Positions 24,479-32,777 of a stretch of DNA of 41,918 nucleotides are shown one piece after another. This stretch comes from CAZCFB01 sp964511535 (GTDB lineage Bacteria; Myxococcota_A; Polyangia; GCA-2747355; CAZCFB01). Below the pieces are notes generated by a model that saw only the letters and a program-made list of their open reading frames with translations, was not told where the DNA came from and did not search any database. The DNA is taken from NCBI GenBank assembly GCA_964511535.1, contig CAZEFW010000077.1:1-41918 (forward strand), in the 5' to 3' direction. A program made the translations under genes and the position numbers. How positions within the stretch are numbered: the stretch's first letter is position 1; every line of letters begins with the position of its first letter.

Positions 24479-25741
24479 ATGGAAGATTCCAAGCGAGCTG
24501 ATTATCTGGAGAAGTTTTTCCTCGAGTGTGGGTTCTCCACCCGCGCCCTGCACGCCGGTGAGCATGTGGGCCAGCCCCAGGCCACCAGCCACACCGGGGC
24601 GATCTACCAGAGCTCCACGTTCGTATTTCAGGACGCGGCCGAGGGCGCGGCCATCTTCGCCGGCGAGCAGCCGGGCTATGTCTACACCCGGCTGGGCAAC
24701 CCCACGGTCTGCCTGCTGGAGGCCAAGATGAACGCCCTGGAGGGCGCCGAGGTCAAGGTGCAGGACCCGAACGTGCGGGTCTCGTCCCTGGCGTTCTCGT
24801 CGGGCATGGCGGCCATCAGCTCCACGCTGCTGGGCATCATCAAGCAGGGGGACACGGTGATCATGGGCGACGTGCTGTACGGCGCCACCGAGCACCTGGC
24901 CAGCAACGTGCTGAGCAAGTTCGGGGTCAAGACGGTGGAGGTGGACACCACCGACTTGAACCTGGTGGAGGAGGCGGTCAAGGCCAACCCCGAGGCGCGG
25001 TGCTTTCTGTTCGAGACGCCCACCAACCCGATGCTGTCGGTAAGCGACATCTCCGCCATCAGCGCCCTGGCCCACAAGCACTGCCCCAACATCGTGGTGG
25101 CGGTGGACAACACCTTCGCCACGCCGTACCTGCAGCGGCCGCTGACCATGGGCGCGGACGTGTCGGTGCACTCGACGACCAAGTACCTGTGCGGCCACGG
25201 CACCGTGGTGGGCGGCGTGATGACCACCACCGACGACGCGGTCAAGGACGGCGCGTACATGGTGATCAAGGACGTGGGCGGCAACCCGTCGCCCTTCGAC
25301 GCGTGGCTGGTGAACATGGGCATCAAGACCCTGCCCATGCGCATGGACCGCCACTGCGACAATGCCATGGCCATCGCGCGCTTCCTCGAGGGGCACGAAA
25401 AGGTGGAGACGGTGTACTACCCGGGGCTGGAGAGCTGCCCGGGCCACGAGCTGGCCAGGCGGCAGATGAAGGCCTTCGGCGGCATGGTCTCCTTCGACAT
25501 CGTCGGCGGCCTGGAGGCGGGGCGAAAGCTGATGGACAACATCGAGATCTTCACCCTGGCCGTGTCCCTCGGCTGCGTGGACTCGCTGATCCAGCACCCG
25601 GCCTCCATGACCCACGCCTGCGTGCCGCGCCACAAGCGAGAGCAGGCCGGCGTCACCGACGGCCTGGTGCGGGTCTCCGTGGGCGTCGAGGACGTGGCCG
25701 ATCTGCTGCAAGCCCTGGAGGACGGCCTGGCCAGGGTGTAG
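24479..25741 (+). CDS. PLP-dependent sulfur amino acid lyase (methionine gamma-lyase / cystathionine gamma-lyase family)
   Basis: A 420-residue protein. I chose the ATG at 24479 because GGGAGGG lies 5 bases upstream; an in-frame ATG at 24446 would add 11 residues but has no such site. Family motifs are YVYTRLGNPT (Tyr/Arg phosphate binding), SSGMAAI, FETPTNP, VDNTFATPY and the Schiff-base lysine in STTKYLCGHG (Lys235). The HPASMTHA motif near the C-terminus is typical of the gamma-lyase side of the Cys/Met metabolism family. It could degrade methionine to methanethiol, ammonia and 2-oxobutanoate, cleave cystathionine, or make homocysteine; sequence alone does not decide. A possible promoter is TTTCAA (24423) and TATGCT (24445), 16 bases apart. 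It stands alone and ends at the heptamer/hairpin element. Confidence 0.9.
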   Translation: MEDSKRADYLEKFFLECGFSTRALHAGEHVGQPQATSHTGAIYQSSTFVFQDAAEGAAIFAGEQPGYVYTRLGNPTVCLLEAKMNALEGAEVKVQDPNVRVSSLAFSSGMAAISSTLLGIIKQGDTVIMGDVLYGATEHLASNVLSKFGVKTVEVDTTDLNLVEEAVKANPEARCFLFETPTNPMLSVSDISAISALAHKHCPNIVVAVDNTFATPYLQRPLTMGADVSVHSTTKYLCGHGTVVGGVMTTTDDAVKDGAYMVIKDVGGNPSPFDAWLVNMGIKTLPMRMDRHCDNAMAIARFLEGHEKVETVYYPGLESCPGHELARRQMKAFGGMVSFDIVGGLEAGRKLMDNIEIFTLAVSLGCVDSLIQHPASMTHACVPRHKREQAGVTDGLVRVSVGVEDVADLLQALEDGLARV

Positions 25742-25851
25742 AAGGGCTCGCTTCGCTCGCCCGGCATCAGGCTTCGGGCATCAGGCTTCAGGGGGGGCTG
25801 GCTTGTGGGCACTTGCCGCTCAAGTCTCAAGCCAGCGCGCGCAAGCGCGCT
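25742..25851. repeat. Second heptamer/hairpin element, between two convergent genes
   Basis: After the lyase stop (25739-25741) comes a GCTCGCTTCGCTCGC segment (25746-25760) and then heptamers read on the minus strand as CCTGAAG, CCTGATG and CCCGAAG (25764-25793). At the other end, heptamers TCAAG-x-C (25820-25833) precede a perfect hairpin AGCGCGC-GCAA-GCGCGCT (25834-25851). This hairpin overlaps the TAG stop of the minus-strand DUF218 gene. Each half therefore has the same order as at 1-218: stop codon, GC-rich hairpin, heptamers. Confidence 0.75.
25834..25851 (-). terminator. Stop-overlapping hairpin of the DUF218 gene
   Basis: A 7-base-pair perfect stem (25834-25840 and 25845-25851) closed by a GCAA tetraloop. 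Its last two bases belong to the TAG stop of the minus-strand gene, the same geometry as the hairpin at 199-217. Confidence 0.5.
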
Positions 25852-26557
25852 ACGGCCACGGCGCCAGATCATCCGGCAGCCTCGGAAACATCTCCTCCTC
25901 GCGCTGCCACACCTTCCCGCGAAAGCTGTCCGCGATGAACGCCTCGAGGGTCTGGCTCCTGCCGATGAGCCCGGCCAGGCCCTCGCTCAGGGCCACGGGC
26001 AGCTTCTGCATGCCCCGGCGGGTGCCGGCCTCGATGACCGCGCCGAGCGCCTCGCGGCGGTCTGACGGCAGCAGGTCGAGGGCCTGCCGCACCAGGGCAG
26101 AGCAGATGCTGCGCACCACCACGCGCTTTTCGCCCGGCAGCTCCCGCGCCACCACCTTGCGTACCCGCGGCTCGTGGTAAGCGCCGGTCAGCAGCAGCAC
26201 GCCGTCAGCGTCCAGCGCCCGGGTCATGCGGTGGAAGCAGACCACCTCGGTGGCCGTGCGGTTGGCCGACGGCCAGACCCGGATCCGGTCCGGCCGCGCG
26301 CCCAGCCCCTTGAGGATCCCCGCCGCCAGCAGGCAGCCGGGCCGCGGCTGTCGCCGCAGGTGCCCCTCGGCGCTGAGGAGGAAGGGCCCCGGACCGTCAG
26401 GCGCCAGCGCCGCGGCCACGGACAGGGCGGCAGCGGCCCGGGCGGACACCTCCCGCATGCACTGCGCCGGCTCCATGTTGGGCTCCCACTTGCCCATCAC
26501 GGCCAGCGCCCCCGGCACGAAGCCGAGCTCCTTGAGCAGCACGTCGCGCATGTCCAT
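25850..26557 (-). CDS. DUF218 (YdcF/ElyC-like) domain protein
   Basis: A 235-residue protein without signal peptide or membrane helix. The DUF218 pattern is visible as a block: PSANRTATEVVCFHRM (the S-x-N-T-x-E-N-type motif), then ADGVLLLTGAYHEPRVRKVV, a close match to the VLLVTSAYHMxRA motif of YdcF, SanA and ElyC. Bound-ligand residues in this family include the Glu and His of these motifs. ElyC and SanA act in envelope integrity, while YdcF binds S-adenosylmethionine; the substrate here is unknown. The last 85 residues are helical (LVRQALDLLPSDRREAL) and longer than in the minimal family. It converges on the lyase gene and is divergent from the lipase operon. Confidence 0.72.
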   Translation of the reverse strand: MDMRDVLLKELGFVPGALAVMGKWEPNMEPAQCMREVSARAAAALSVAAALAPDGPGPFLLSAEGHLRRQPRPGCLLAAGILKGLGARPDRIRVWPSANRTATEVVCFHRMTRALDADGVLLLTGAYHEPRVRKVVARELPGEKRVVVRSICSALVRQALDLLPSDRREALGAVIEAGTRRGMQKLPVALSEGLAGLIGRSQTLEAFIADSFRGKVWQREEEMFPRLPDDLAPWP

Positions 26558-26661
26558 GGGCCGAGTCTAACCCCTGGGCCACCCACACCGCAGCCAAGAA
26601 ACTCGTTCCTGCAGGGGATGCTGATAAATTAGACTGTCGTGGCAACGGAGGTGAACCCCTC

Positions 26662-29600
26662 ATGACCCTGACGCCAGGCAAGCGACGCGTCCTGCCGCTC
26701 CTGTTTTCACTGGTCCTCGGGCAAGGCTGCGCCGAGGAGCTCGACCTGTACCAGGCGCCAGCGGGCCTGGTACACGCCGTCTTCGACCCCTCCGCGTCCC
26801 CCGCGCAGGTCCCCACCCCCACCGACCTGGTGCGGGACCCGGTCTCCGGCCGCCTGGCGCTGCCTGTGCCGGCCTGCGACTACCTAGACGCCGGCCCCTT
26901 TACCCGGGTCTCGGCAGCCGCGGCCGTGGCCACCGCGCCCACCATCAAGGCCACCGCCGGAGCGTTCCGCGTGACCCCGGGGGCCTCGGGGCCCAGCTAC
27001 CTGCGGCTCAACGCCGAGGCCGCCGGCGCCCACGTGCTCTACCTGGACACCGACGTCAAGCTGGAGGTGCTCGACGCCAAGGGCAAGGCCGTGACCTTCA
27101 GCAGCACCGCGCAGGGCGTCGCCGCCTGCGCCCTGGCCCGGGTCCGCCATGTCGTGGAGCTGGCCGCTTCGGGTGTCCACACCATCAAGCTCACCCCGGC
27201 GGCGGCGGCCAGCACCCACGCCGTCACCCTGGCCGTGGCGCGTGACACGGCCCAGCTCGCCTTCAACCGCTACCTCTCCACCCTCGACGGCTACCCCACG
27301 TCCGCCACCGCCGAGATGATGTTCTCGGGGCTGGTGGACACCACCACCCTGACGTCGAGCACCGTGCGGGTCTACGACGTCACCGGCGCCGGCGCGGTGC
27401 CCGTCACCGGCCTGGTGCTGGACGCGGCCGCGGTGTCGGGGCAGGGCGGCCGGCAGCGCACCCGCCTGCGCATCTTCAACCCGGCCGGCTGGAAACGAGG
27501 CGCCCGCTACGCGCTGTTCGTGCTGGGGGGCGTCGCCGGCGTGAAGGCCGCCAAGGACAGCAGCGGCAAGGGCGGCCAGCCAGTGATCCGCGCCCCCCTG
27601 TTCGAGCTGGCCACAGGCGCGCGACCGCTGTGCGTCTGGGACTCCAACAGGAGCTGGGACGCCACCAGCCGCGCCTGCGCCACCCCCACCAGCGGGGCCA
27701 TCGCCGCCACCGGCTGCTGCACCCACAACCACTCCAGCCTCATCGCCTCGTCGGTCAAGGCGACCATGGAGGCGCGGGCCGACATCCAGGCGCTCTCGCT
27801 GCCCAGGCGCCAGGCCGCCATCAAGGCCGGGACCCTGGCCGCCGCCACCACCTTCGAGCGCATGCGGCAGGGCTTCGTCAAGCTGCTGCAGGTCCCTGCC
27901 GCCGCCGGCGTGGCCCCGGCCGACGTGGCGCTGCTCTGGACCTTCACCACCTCCTCGATGAACGAGGCGATCTTCGCGCCCGCCGCTGCCGCGCCCAGCA
28001 TCCCGCTGCCCAGCGACCTGCTGCGCAACGCAAAGACCGGCATGCTCAACCTGCCGGTGCCTGCCTCCGCCACCACCGCCGAGAAGGAGTGGATCGATTA
28101 CCTCAACAGCCTCGACGGCTGGCTCACCTCCACCCCCGCCACCCTGTCGCTGCTCGACGACCTGTACAGCGCCAGCGTGACCCCTGGCCAGGGCCTCGCG
28201 GTGTTCGAGGTGCCCACCTCGGGCGCCCCGGTGGCGGCCACCGGAATGAGCGCCAGCTGGGACAGCGCAGAGAAGACCATCACCCTGTCGCGCAAGGGCG
28301 GCTGGAAGCGCGGCACGCGCTACGTGGTGGCCGCCCTGGGCGGCGCCGCCGGGCTGAAGAACGCGGCCACCAAGGCCTCCTCCGCGCCCCGCCGGGCCGC
28401 GCTCATGGACCTGGCGCTGTCGCCCCACGCCCTGTGCACCTGGGACAAGTCCCGCGCCATCGACAGCAGCGGCGGCTGCACCGCCGCGGCGGTCGGCCTG
28501 GCCACGGGCTGCTGCACCAAGGTGCTGGTCTCCTCCTTCATCGACGACCCGGACAGCGCCACGACGGGCCAGACCGCGCTGGCCAGGGCCACCCGCCTCG
28601 AGGCCTTGCGCCAGCAGCTCTCGCCGCTGGTCAACTCCCTGGCCAGGGCGAAGCTGGTGACCCCGGCCGACCTCGTGGCGCTCTGGTCATTCACCACCGC
28701 GTCGCTGCCGGAGCTGATCTACGACCCGACCACCGGACAGGCCCCGTTCCCCAGCGATCTGCTGCTCGACAGCAAGACCGGCAAGGTGAGCATCCCGGCC
28801 CCGCCCGGCGAGACGGCCCCTGCGCGCGCCCTGCGCCTGGGCCTCAACACCCTCGACGGCCTGACCACCCAGGGCGCCTACCTGGCGCCGTACCATGGCA
28901 AGCTGGACTTCAAGTCGCTGATGATGGGCTCGTCCATCATCTTCGTGGACCTCACCACCGGCCTGATCTCCCTGACCGGCGTCAAGGCGACCCTCGACGC
29001 CAAGGCCGGCGCCATCGTCCTCACGCCGAGCACGCCCCTGGCCGAAAACCGTCGCTACGGTCTGGCCCTGATCTCCAGCGTCACCACGGCCAGCCCCTAC
29101 TCGGGCGGCGGGCTGTGGGACGAAAAGGCCCGCCGGGTCGCCGCCGCGCCGTTCATGGCCCTGGCGCGCTCCAGCGCGGCCCTGTACAGCTCGGGCAAGA
29201 GCGCCATCAGCAGCCTGGATTCGGCCACCGCCAAGCAGGCCGAGCAGGCGCGCCTGGCGCTCAAGCCGCTGATGGACGTGCTGATCAAGTCCGGCATCAA
29301 GCGCCAGGACGTGGCCGCGGCCTGGACCCTGACCACCCAGACCATCACCGCGCCGCTGACCAGGCTGCGCGCGCTACCCTGGGACCGGCTGGCCAACTCT
29401 GACGGGCTGAAGCCGACCTTCGGCGGCACCCTCGCCCCGGCCTCCACCATCCCCGGCGGCGGGACCACCATCGCCGTGGCCAACATCGGCGCCTGGGTCG
29501 GCGACGGCGCGTACACCTCGGTCAACGCCCTGAACGAGAGCGGCGATGGCACCCTGCTGTCCGACCTGTCCAAGGCACCCACGGCCAGCGTGCCGTTCAT

Positions 29601-30609
29601 CCTTACCCTGCCCAAGAAGAAGGCCCCGGCGACCGGCTACCCGGTGGTGATGTTCCAGCACGGCCTGAGCCGCCACAAGGCGGATCTGCTGGCCCTGGCC
29701 GACGCCCTGGCCAGCAAGGGCATGGCCGCCATCGCCTTCGACACCATCTACAGCGGCGCCCGCTCCTGGTGCACGGCGGACCTGCACTGCGACACCGGCA
29801 AGTGCGTCACCACCACCGGCAAGTGCGCCACCGGCAAGCTGCTGGTGGACGCCGACGGGCTGCCCCACGCCTCGGGGGCGCGGTTCCTCAACCTGAGCAG
29901 CCCCTTCGCCGTGCGGGACAACATGCGGCAGCATGTGGTGGACGCCGCGGCCATGCTGCGGGGCATCGCCCTGGGCGCCGCCGCGGGCATCAAGGCGGCC
30001 TCGGGCGGCGCCGGCGGCGTGAAGCTCGACCCGAACAAGGTGTACTACGTGGGCCAGTCCATGGGCGGCATCCTCGGGCCGCTGGTGCTGGCCACCACCA
30101 CCCTGCCCAGCCGAGCGGTGCTCAACACGGCCGGCTCGCCGGTGACCGACATCCTGTTCAACGCGCTGTCCACCGCCCGCGCCGAGATCTACAAGGCCCT
30201 CGGCGTCACCCCCGGCACCCTGGCCGACCTGAAGCTGCGCACCACCTACCAGTGGATCCTCGACCCGGCCGACCCGGGCAACTTCGCCCGCTACCTGGAG
30301 CTGGCCCAGCTGCCCGACCGGCTGAGCACAGGCGGCGGCAAGGTGCCCAAGAAGGACGTGGTGGTGCAGCTCGCCGCCAAGGACCTCACCGTGCCCCTGG
30401 CGCTCGGCCAGCGGCTGGCCGGCCTCGTGGGCATCGGCGCGGCCGAGCTGTCTCGCACCACCTTCGCCCTGCAGGGCCACAGCTTCCTGATCACGCCGTC
30501 GCCCAAGGGGACCAGCGCGGCCACCGCCGCGGCCCAGGGCCAGGTGGCCACCTTCCTCAGGTCGGGCAAGGTCTGCCTGCCGAACACCGCCTTCGGGACT
30601 TGCCAGTGA
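26662..30609 (+). CDS. VolA/Pla-1-like lipase lipoprotein with three N-terminal modules
   Basis: A 1315-residue protein. An AGG-rich site (GGAGG at 26647) precedes the ATG. The signal peptide ends in a lipobox-like FSLVLGQGC (Cys at about residue 23), so it is probably a surface lipoprotein. Three related modules cover about residues 40-890. Their shared features are PSDLL or PTDLV, LPVPA, a LNTLDG or LNSLDG motif, WKRG(A/T)RY, GG-x-AG, PLCVWD or ALCTWD, and LWTFTT or LWSFTT. The last 400 residues form an alpha/beta hydrolase: VVMFQHGLSRHK, the nucleophile elbow GQSMGG (Ser1133), then likely Asp1241 (AAKDLTVP) and His1273 (LQGHSFL). In Vibrio, VolA releases fatty acids from lysophospholipid and the paired FadL takes them up. 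A FadL gene follows here after 8 bases. Confidence 0.85.
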   Translation: MTLTPGKRRVLPLLFSLVLGQGCAEELDLYQAPAGLVHAVFDPSASPAQVPTPTDLVRDPVSGRLALPVPACDYLDAGPFTRVSAAAAVATAPTIKATAGAFRVTPGASGPSYLRLNAEAAGAHVLYLDTDVKLEVLDAKGKAVTFSSTAQGVAACALARVRHVVELAASGVHTIKLTPAAAASTHAVTLAVARDTAQLAFNRYLSTLDGYPTSATAEMMFSGLVDTTTLTSSTVRVYDVTGAGAVPVTGLVLDAAAVSGQGGRQRTRLRIFNPAGWKRGARYALFVLGGVAGVKAAKDSSGKGGQPVIRAPLFELATGARPLCVWDSNRSWDATSRACATPTSGAIAATGCCTHNHSSLIASSVKATMEARADIQALSLPRRQAAIKAGTLAAATTFERMRQGFVKLLQVPAAAGVAPADVALLWTFTTSSMNEAIFAPAAAAPSIPLPSDLLRNAKTGMLNLPVPASATTAEKEWIDYLNSLDGWLTSTPATLSLLDDLYSASVTPGQGLAVFEVPTSGAPVAATGMSASWDSAEKTITLSRKGGWKRGTRYVVAALGGAAGLKNAATKASSAPRRAALMDLALSPHALCTWDKSRAIDSSGGCTAAAVGLATGCCTKVLVSSFIDDPDSATTGQTALARATRLEALRQQLSPLVNSLARAKLVTPADLVALWSFTTASLPELIYDPTTGQAPFPSDLLLDSKTGKVSIPAPPGETAPARALRLGLNTLDGLTTQGAYLAPYHGKLDFKSLMMGSSIIFVDLTTGLISLTGVKATLDAKAGAIVLTPSTPLAENRRYGLALISSVTTASPYSGGGLWDEKARRVAAAPFMALARSSAALYSSGKSAISSLDSATAKQAEQARLALKPLMDVLIKSGIKRQDVAAAWTLTTQTITAPLTRLRALPWDRLANSDGLKPTFGGTLAPASTIPGGGTTIAVANIGAWVGDGAYTSVNALNESGDGTLLSDLSKAPTASVPFILTLPKKKAPATGYPVVMFQHGLSRHKADLLALADALASKGMAAIAFDTIYSGARSWCTADLHCDTGKCVTTTGKCATGKLLVDADGLPHASGARFLNLSSPFAVRDNMRQHVVDAAAMLRGIALGAAAGIKAASGGAGGVKLDPNKVYYVGQSMGGILGPLVLATTTLPSRAVLNTAGSPVTDILFNALSTARAEIYKALGVTPGTLADLKLRTTYQWILDPADPGNFARYLELAQLPDRLSTGGGKVPKKDVVVQLAAKDLTVPLALGQRLAGLVGIGAAELSRTTFALQGHSFLITPSPKGTSAATAAAQGQVATFLRSGKVCLPNTAFGTCQ

Positions 30610-30617
30610 GGCCCGCC

Positions 30618-31922
30618 ATGCCAACCGCCGCTGCCGCCAAACCGCTCCTGCTGGCCCTGAGCCTCGCCCTGGCCGCCGCGCCCTCTGCCGCCCGGGGCTC
30701 TGGCTTCGGCGTCAACGAAAACAGCGCCCGAGTCATGGGCATGGGGGGCGCCTTCGTGGGCGTGGCCAACTCCCCGGCGGCCATCTTCTGGAACCCCGCC
30801 GGGCTGGCCCAGCTGCCCGGGCTGAACGTCGAGCTCGGCCTGACCTACATCACCGCCGCGGCCGACTACACCGGCGAGGTGCCCGGCGCGTCGGGCGCCA
30901 GCGCCACGGTGGACGCAGAGCGCGGCCACTTCTTCCTGCCCAACCTGCACGCCGCCTACGCCCTGTCCGACCGGGTGGTGGCGGGCTTCGGCGTCTACGT
31001 CCCCTACGGCCTGACCATGAAGTGGCCCGACCGCGTCACCGTGGCCGGGGCCGAGCGGCCCTGGTGGGGCAGAGGCCTGGTCAAGGAGATCAGCCTGCAG
31101 ACCGTCTACTTCAACCCGACGGTGGCCGTGCGCCTGCACCGGCGCGTCAGCCTCGGCCTCGGCTTCGTCGCCGCCCGCGCCGCGGTGAGCCTCAAGCGCG
31201 CGGTCACGCAGTCGGGCGACCCGGCCGACGACATCGACTTCGAGCTGTCCGGTGACGACGTGAGCTTCGGCGCCACCGCGGGGTTGCTGCTGCACGCCAT
31301 CCCGGAGCTGATCAACGTGGGCCTGGCCTACCGCGGCGGGGTGAACTTCGAGTTCGAGGGCAAGGCCGCCTTTACCCGCGGCGGCGACGGCGCCGGCGTG
31401 CCCGCGGGCCTGCGCGCCACGCTCAAGGACGGCCCGGCGCGCGCCAGCCTGGCCCTGCCCCACGTCATCAGCCTCGGGGTGGGCATCTTCCCCATGCCCG
31501 CGCTGTCGGTGGGCTTCGGCATCGACTTGATCACCTGGAGCACCTACGACGAGCTGGCCATCACCTTCCCCGAGGCGCCGGCGCTGAACCAGACAGATGA
31601 AAAGGCGTGGAGCAACAGCGTCGCCCTGCGCATCGGCGCCGAGTACGAGGTGCTGCGCGACAACCTGCCGCTGCGGCTCGGGATCATCTATGACCAGGGC
31701 CCGATCCCCGCCGCCACCCTCGGCCCGGAGCTGCCGGACGGCGACCGCTACGAGCTGTCGCTGGGCGCCGGATACCGCCTCCGCGGCTTCTCCGTGGACC
31801 TGGCCTACCAGGTCCTTTTCACCGGAAAGATAGACGCCGACGACAGCGCCCCGCTGCCCGGCTCATACACAAGCACCGCCCACCTGGTGGGCCTCTCCGT
31901 CGGGTACTCCCTCGACATTTGA
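30618..31922 (+). CDS. FadL/TodX-type outer-membrane fatty acid channel
   Basis: A 434-residue outer-membrane protein. The ATG at 30618 begins MPTAAAAKPLL, a signal peptide ending near PSAARGSG; an in-frame ORF extends upstream into the lipase gene and is not used. The FadL signature is clear. After the signal comes the N-terminal plug GFGVNENSARVMGMGGAFVG with VANSPAAIFWNPAGLAQL (the conserved NPAxLA box). Alternating beta-strands follow to the end, finishing in VGLSVGYSLDI. It should import long-chain fatty acids or other hydrophobic molecules across the outer membrane. The stop of the lipase gene is 8 bases upstream, so lipid cleavage and uptake are encoded together. Confidence 0.93.
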   Translation: MPTAAAAKPLLLALSLALAAAPSAARGSGFGVNENSARVMGMGGAFVGVANSPAAIFWNPAGLAQLPGLNVELGLTYITAAADYTGEVPGASGASATVDAERGHFFLPNLHAAYALSDRVVAGFGVYVPYGLTMKWPDRVTVAGAERPWWGRGLVKEISLQTVYFNPTVAVRLHRRVSLGLGFVAARAAVSLKRAVTQSGDPADDIDFELSGDDVSFGATAGLLLHAIPELINVGLAYRGGVNFEFEGKAAFTRGGDGAGVPAGLRATLKDGPARASLALPHVISLGVGIFPMPALSVGFGIDLITWSTYDELAITFPEAPALNQTDEKAWSNSVALRIGAEYEVLRDNLPLRLGIIYDQGPIPAATLGPELPDGDRYELSLGAGYRLRGFSVDLAYQVLFTGKIDADDSAPLPGSYTSTAHLVGLSVGYSLDI

Positions 31923-31934
31923 CAGGAGCCAACC

Positions 31935-32768
31935 ATGACCCCCCATAGAACCCTCGCCGCCTCGCTGTTGGTCACCTTGCTGCTGGTGACTTTCCTGGCG
32001 CCCGGCTGCGCCAAGATCCGGCAGAAGCTGTGGATGGACGTGCCCGAGGACGAGACGAGCCTGGCGGTGGACCCCGGCGAGGACCCGGGCCCGCCCAAAC
32101 GCAAGCTCACCATGGTGTGGCACCACCACTCCACGGGCGACGACCTGCTCAAGGGCGGCCTGCGCAAGGCCATCGACGACAACAACATCGACTTCTTCGA
32201 CATCAACTACAAGGAGGCCAAGGTGGGCGACTACGTCATCGGCGACCGCACCGACCCGCCTGACTTCCCGAAGAACTTCAACACGCCGGAGTACTACAAG
32301 GTCATCGCCGGCTGGGAGCTGAAGGGCGACAAGCAGCACGACGTGATCATGTTCAAGAGCTGCTTCCCGGCGTCGGACATCAAGGACGACGCCATGCTGC
32401 AGAAGTACAAGGAGTACTACGAGTCGATGCTCCCCACCTTCAAGGCGAACCCGAAGACTCTGTTCGTGGGCATGTCCACCCCGCCGCTCACCGCGGGCAA
32501 GACCACCGCCGACAACGCGGCCCGGGCGCGCAAGTGGGCCAAGTGGGTCACCTCCGAGTACGCCAAGGAATTGCCCAACGTGCAGGTGTTCGACCTGTTC
32601 GGCGCCATGTCAATCCGCGAGGGCGCTCCCAACCAGGGCACCCTGCCGCCGCAGTTCGCCGTGGGCAAGTGGGACTCACACCCGGCGGGCAAGGCGGGCG
32701 AGGCTGTGGCGCGGCAGTTCATCCCGTGGTTCAACCGGGCGGTGCGCGCCGCCGGGCTGGACAAGTAG
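31935..32768 (+). CDS. SGNH-hydrolase-like lipoprotein in the lipase/FadL operon
   Basis: A 277-residue lipoprotein (signal with LAPGC, Cys25). The mature part has the pattern of a remote SGNH/GDSL-type hydrolase: TMVWHHHSTGDDLLKGG near the start, IMFKSCFPASDI in the middle, LFVGMSTPPLTAG, and a late DSHPAGKAGEAVA that fits the block-V D-x-x-H dyad. The catalytic Ser of a typical GDSL block is replaced by the HHSTG motif, so assignment as an esterase or acyl hydrolase is only probable. It begins 12 bases after the fadL-type stop with an AGGAG site, and is the third gene of the same operon. A role in lipid or acetyl-ester hydrolysis at the surface is inferred. Confidence 0.68.
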   Translation: MTPHRTLAASLLVTLLLVTFLAPGCAKIRQKLWMDVPEDETSLAVDPGEDPGPPKRKLTMVWHHHSTGDDLLKGGLRKAIDDNNIDFFDINYKEAKVGDYVIGDRTDPPDFPKNFNTPEYYKVIAGWELKGDKQHDVIMFKSCFPASDIKDDAMLQKYKEYYESMLPTFKANPKTLFVGMSTPPLTAGKTTADNAARARKWAKWVTSEYAKELPNVQVFDLFGAMSIREGAPNQGTLPPQFAVGKWDSHPAGKAGEAVARQFIPWFNRAVRAAGLDK

Positions 32769-32777
32769 GGGGCCTCA

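Noticed and set aside
24425..25711. Minus-strand open frame opposite the PLP lyase
   Set aside because: His/Val/Gly-rich shadow; the plus strand has the lysine and other PLP motifs.
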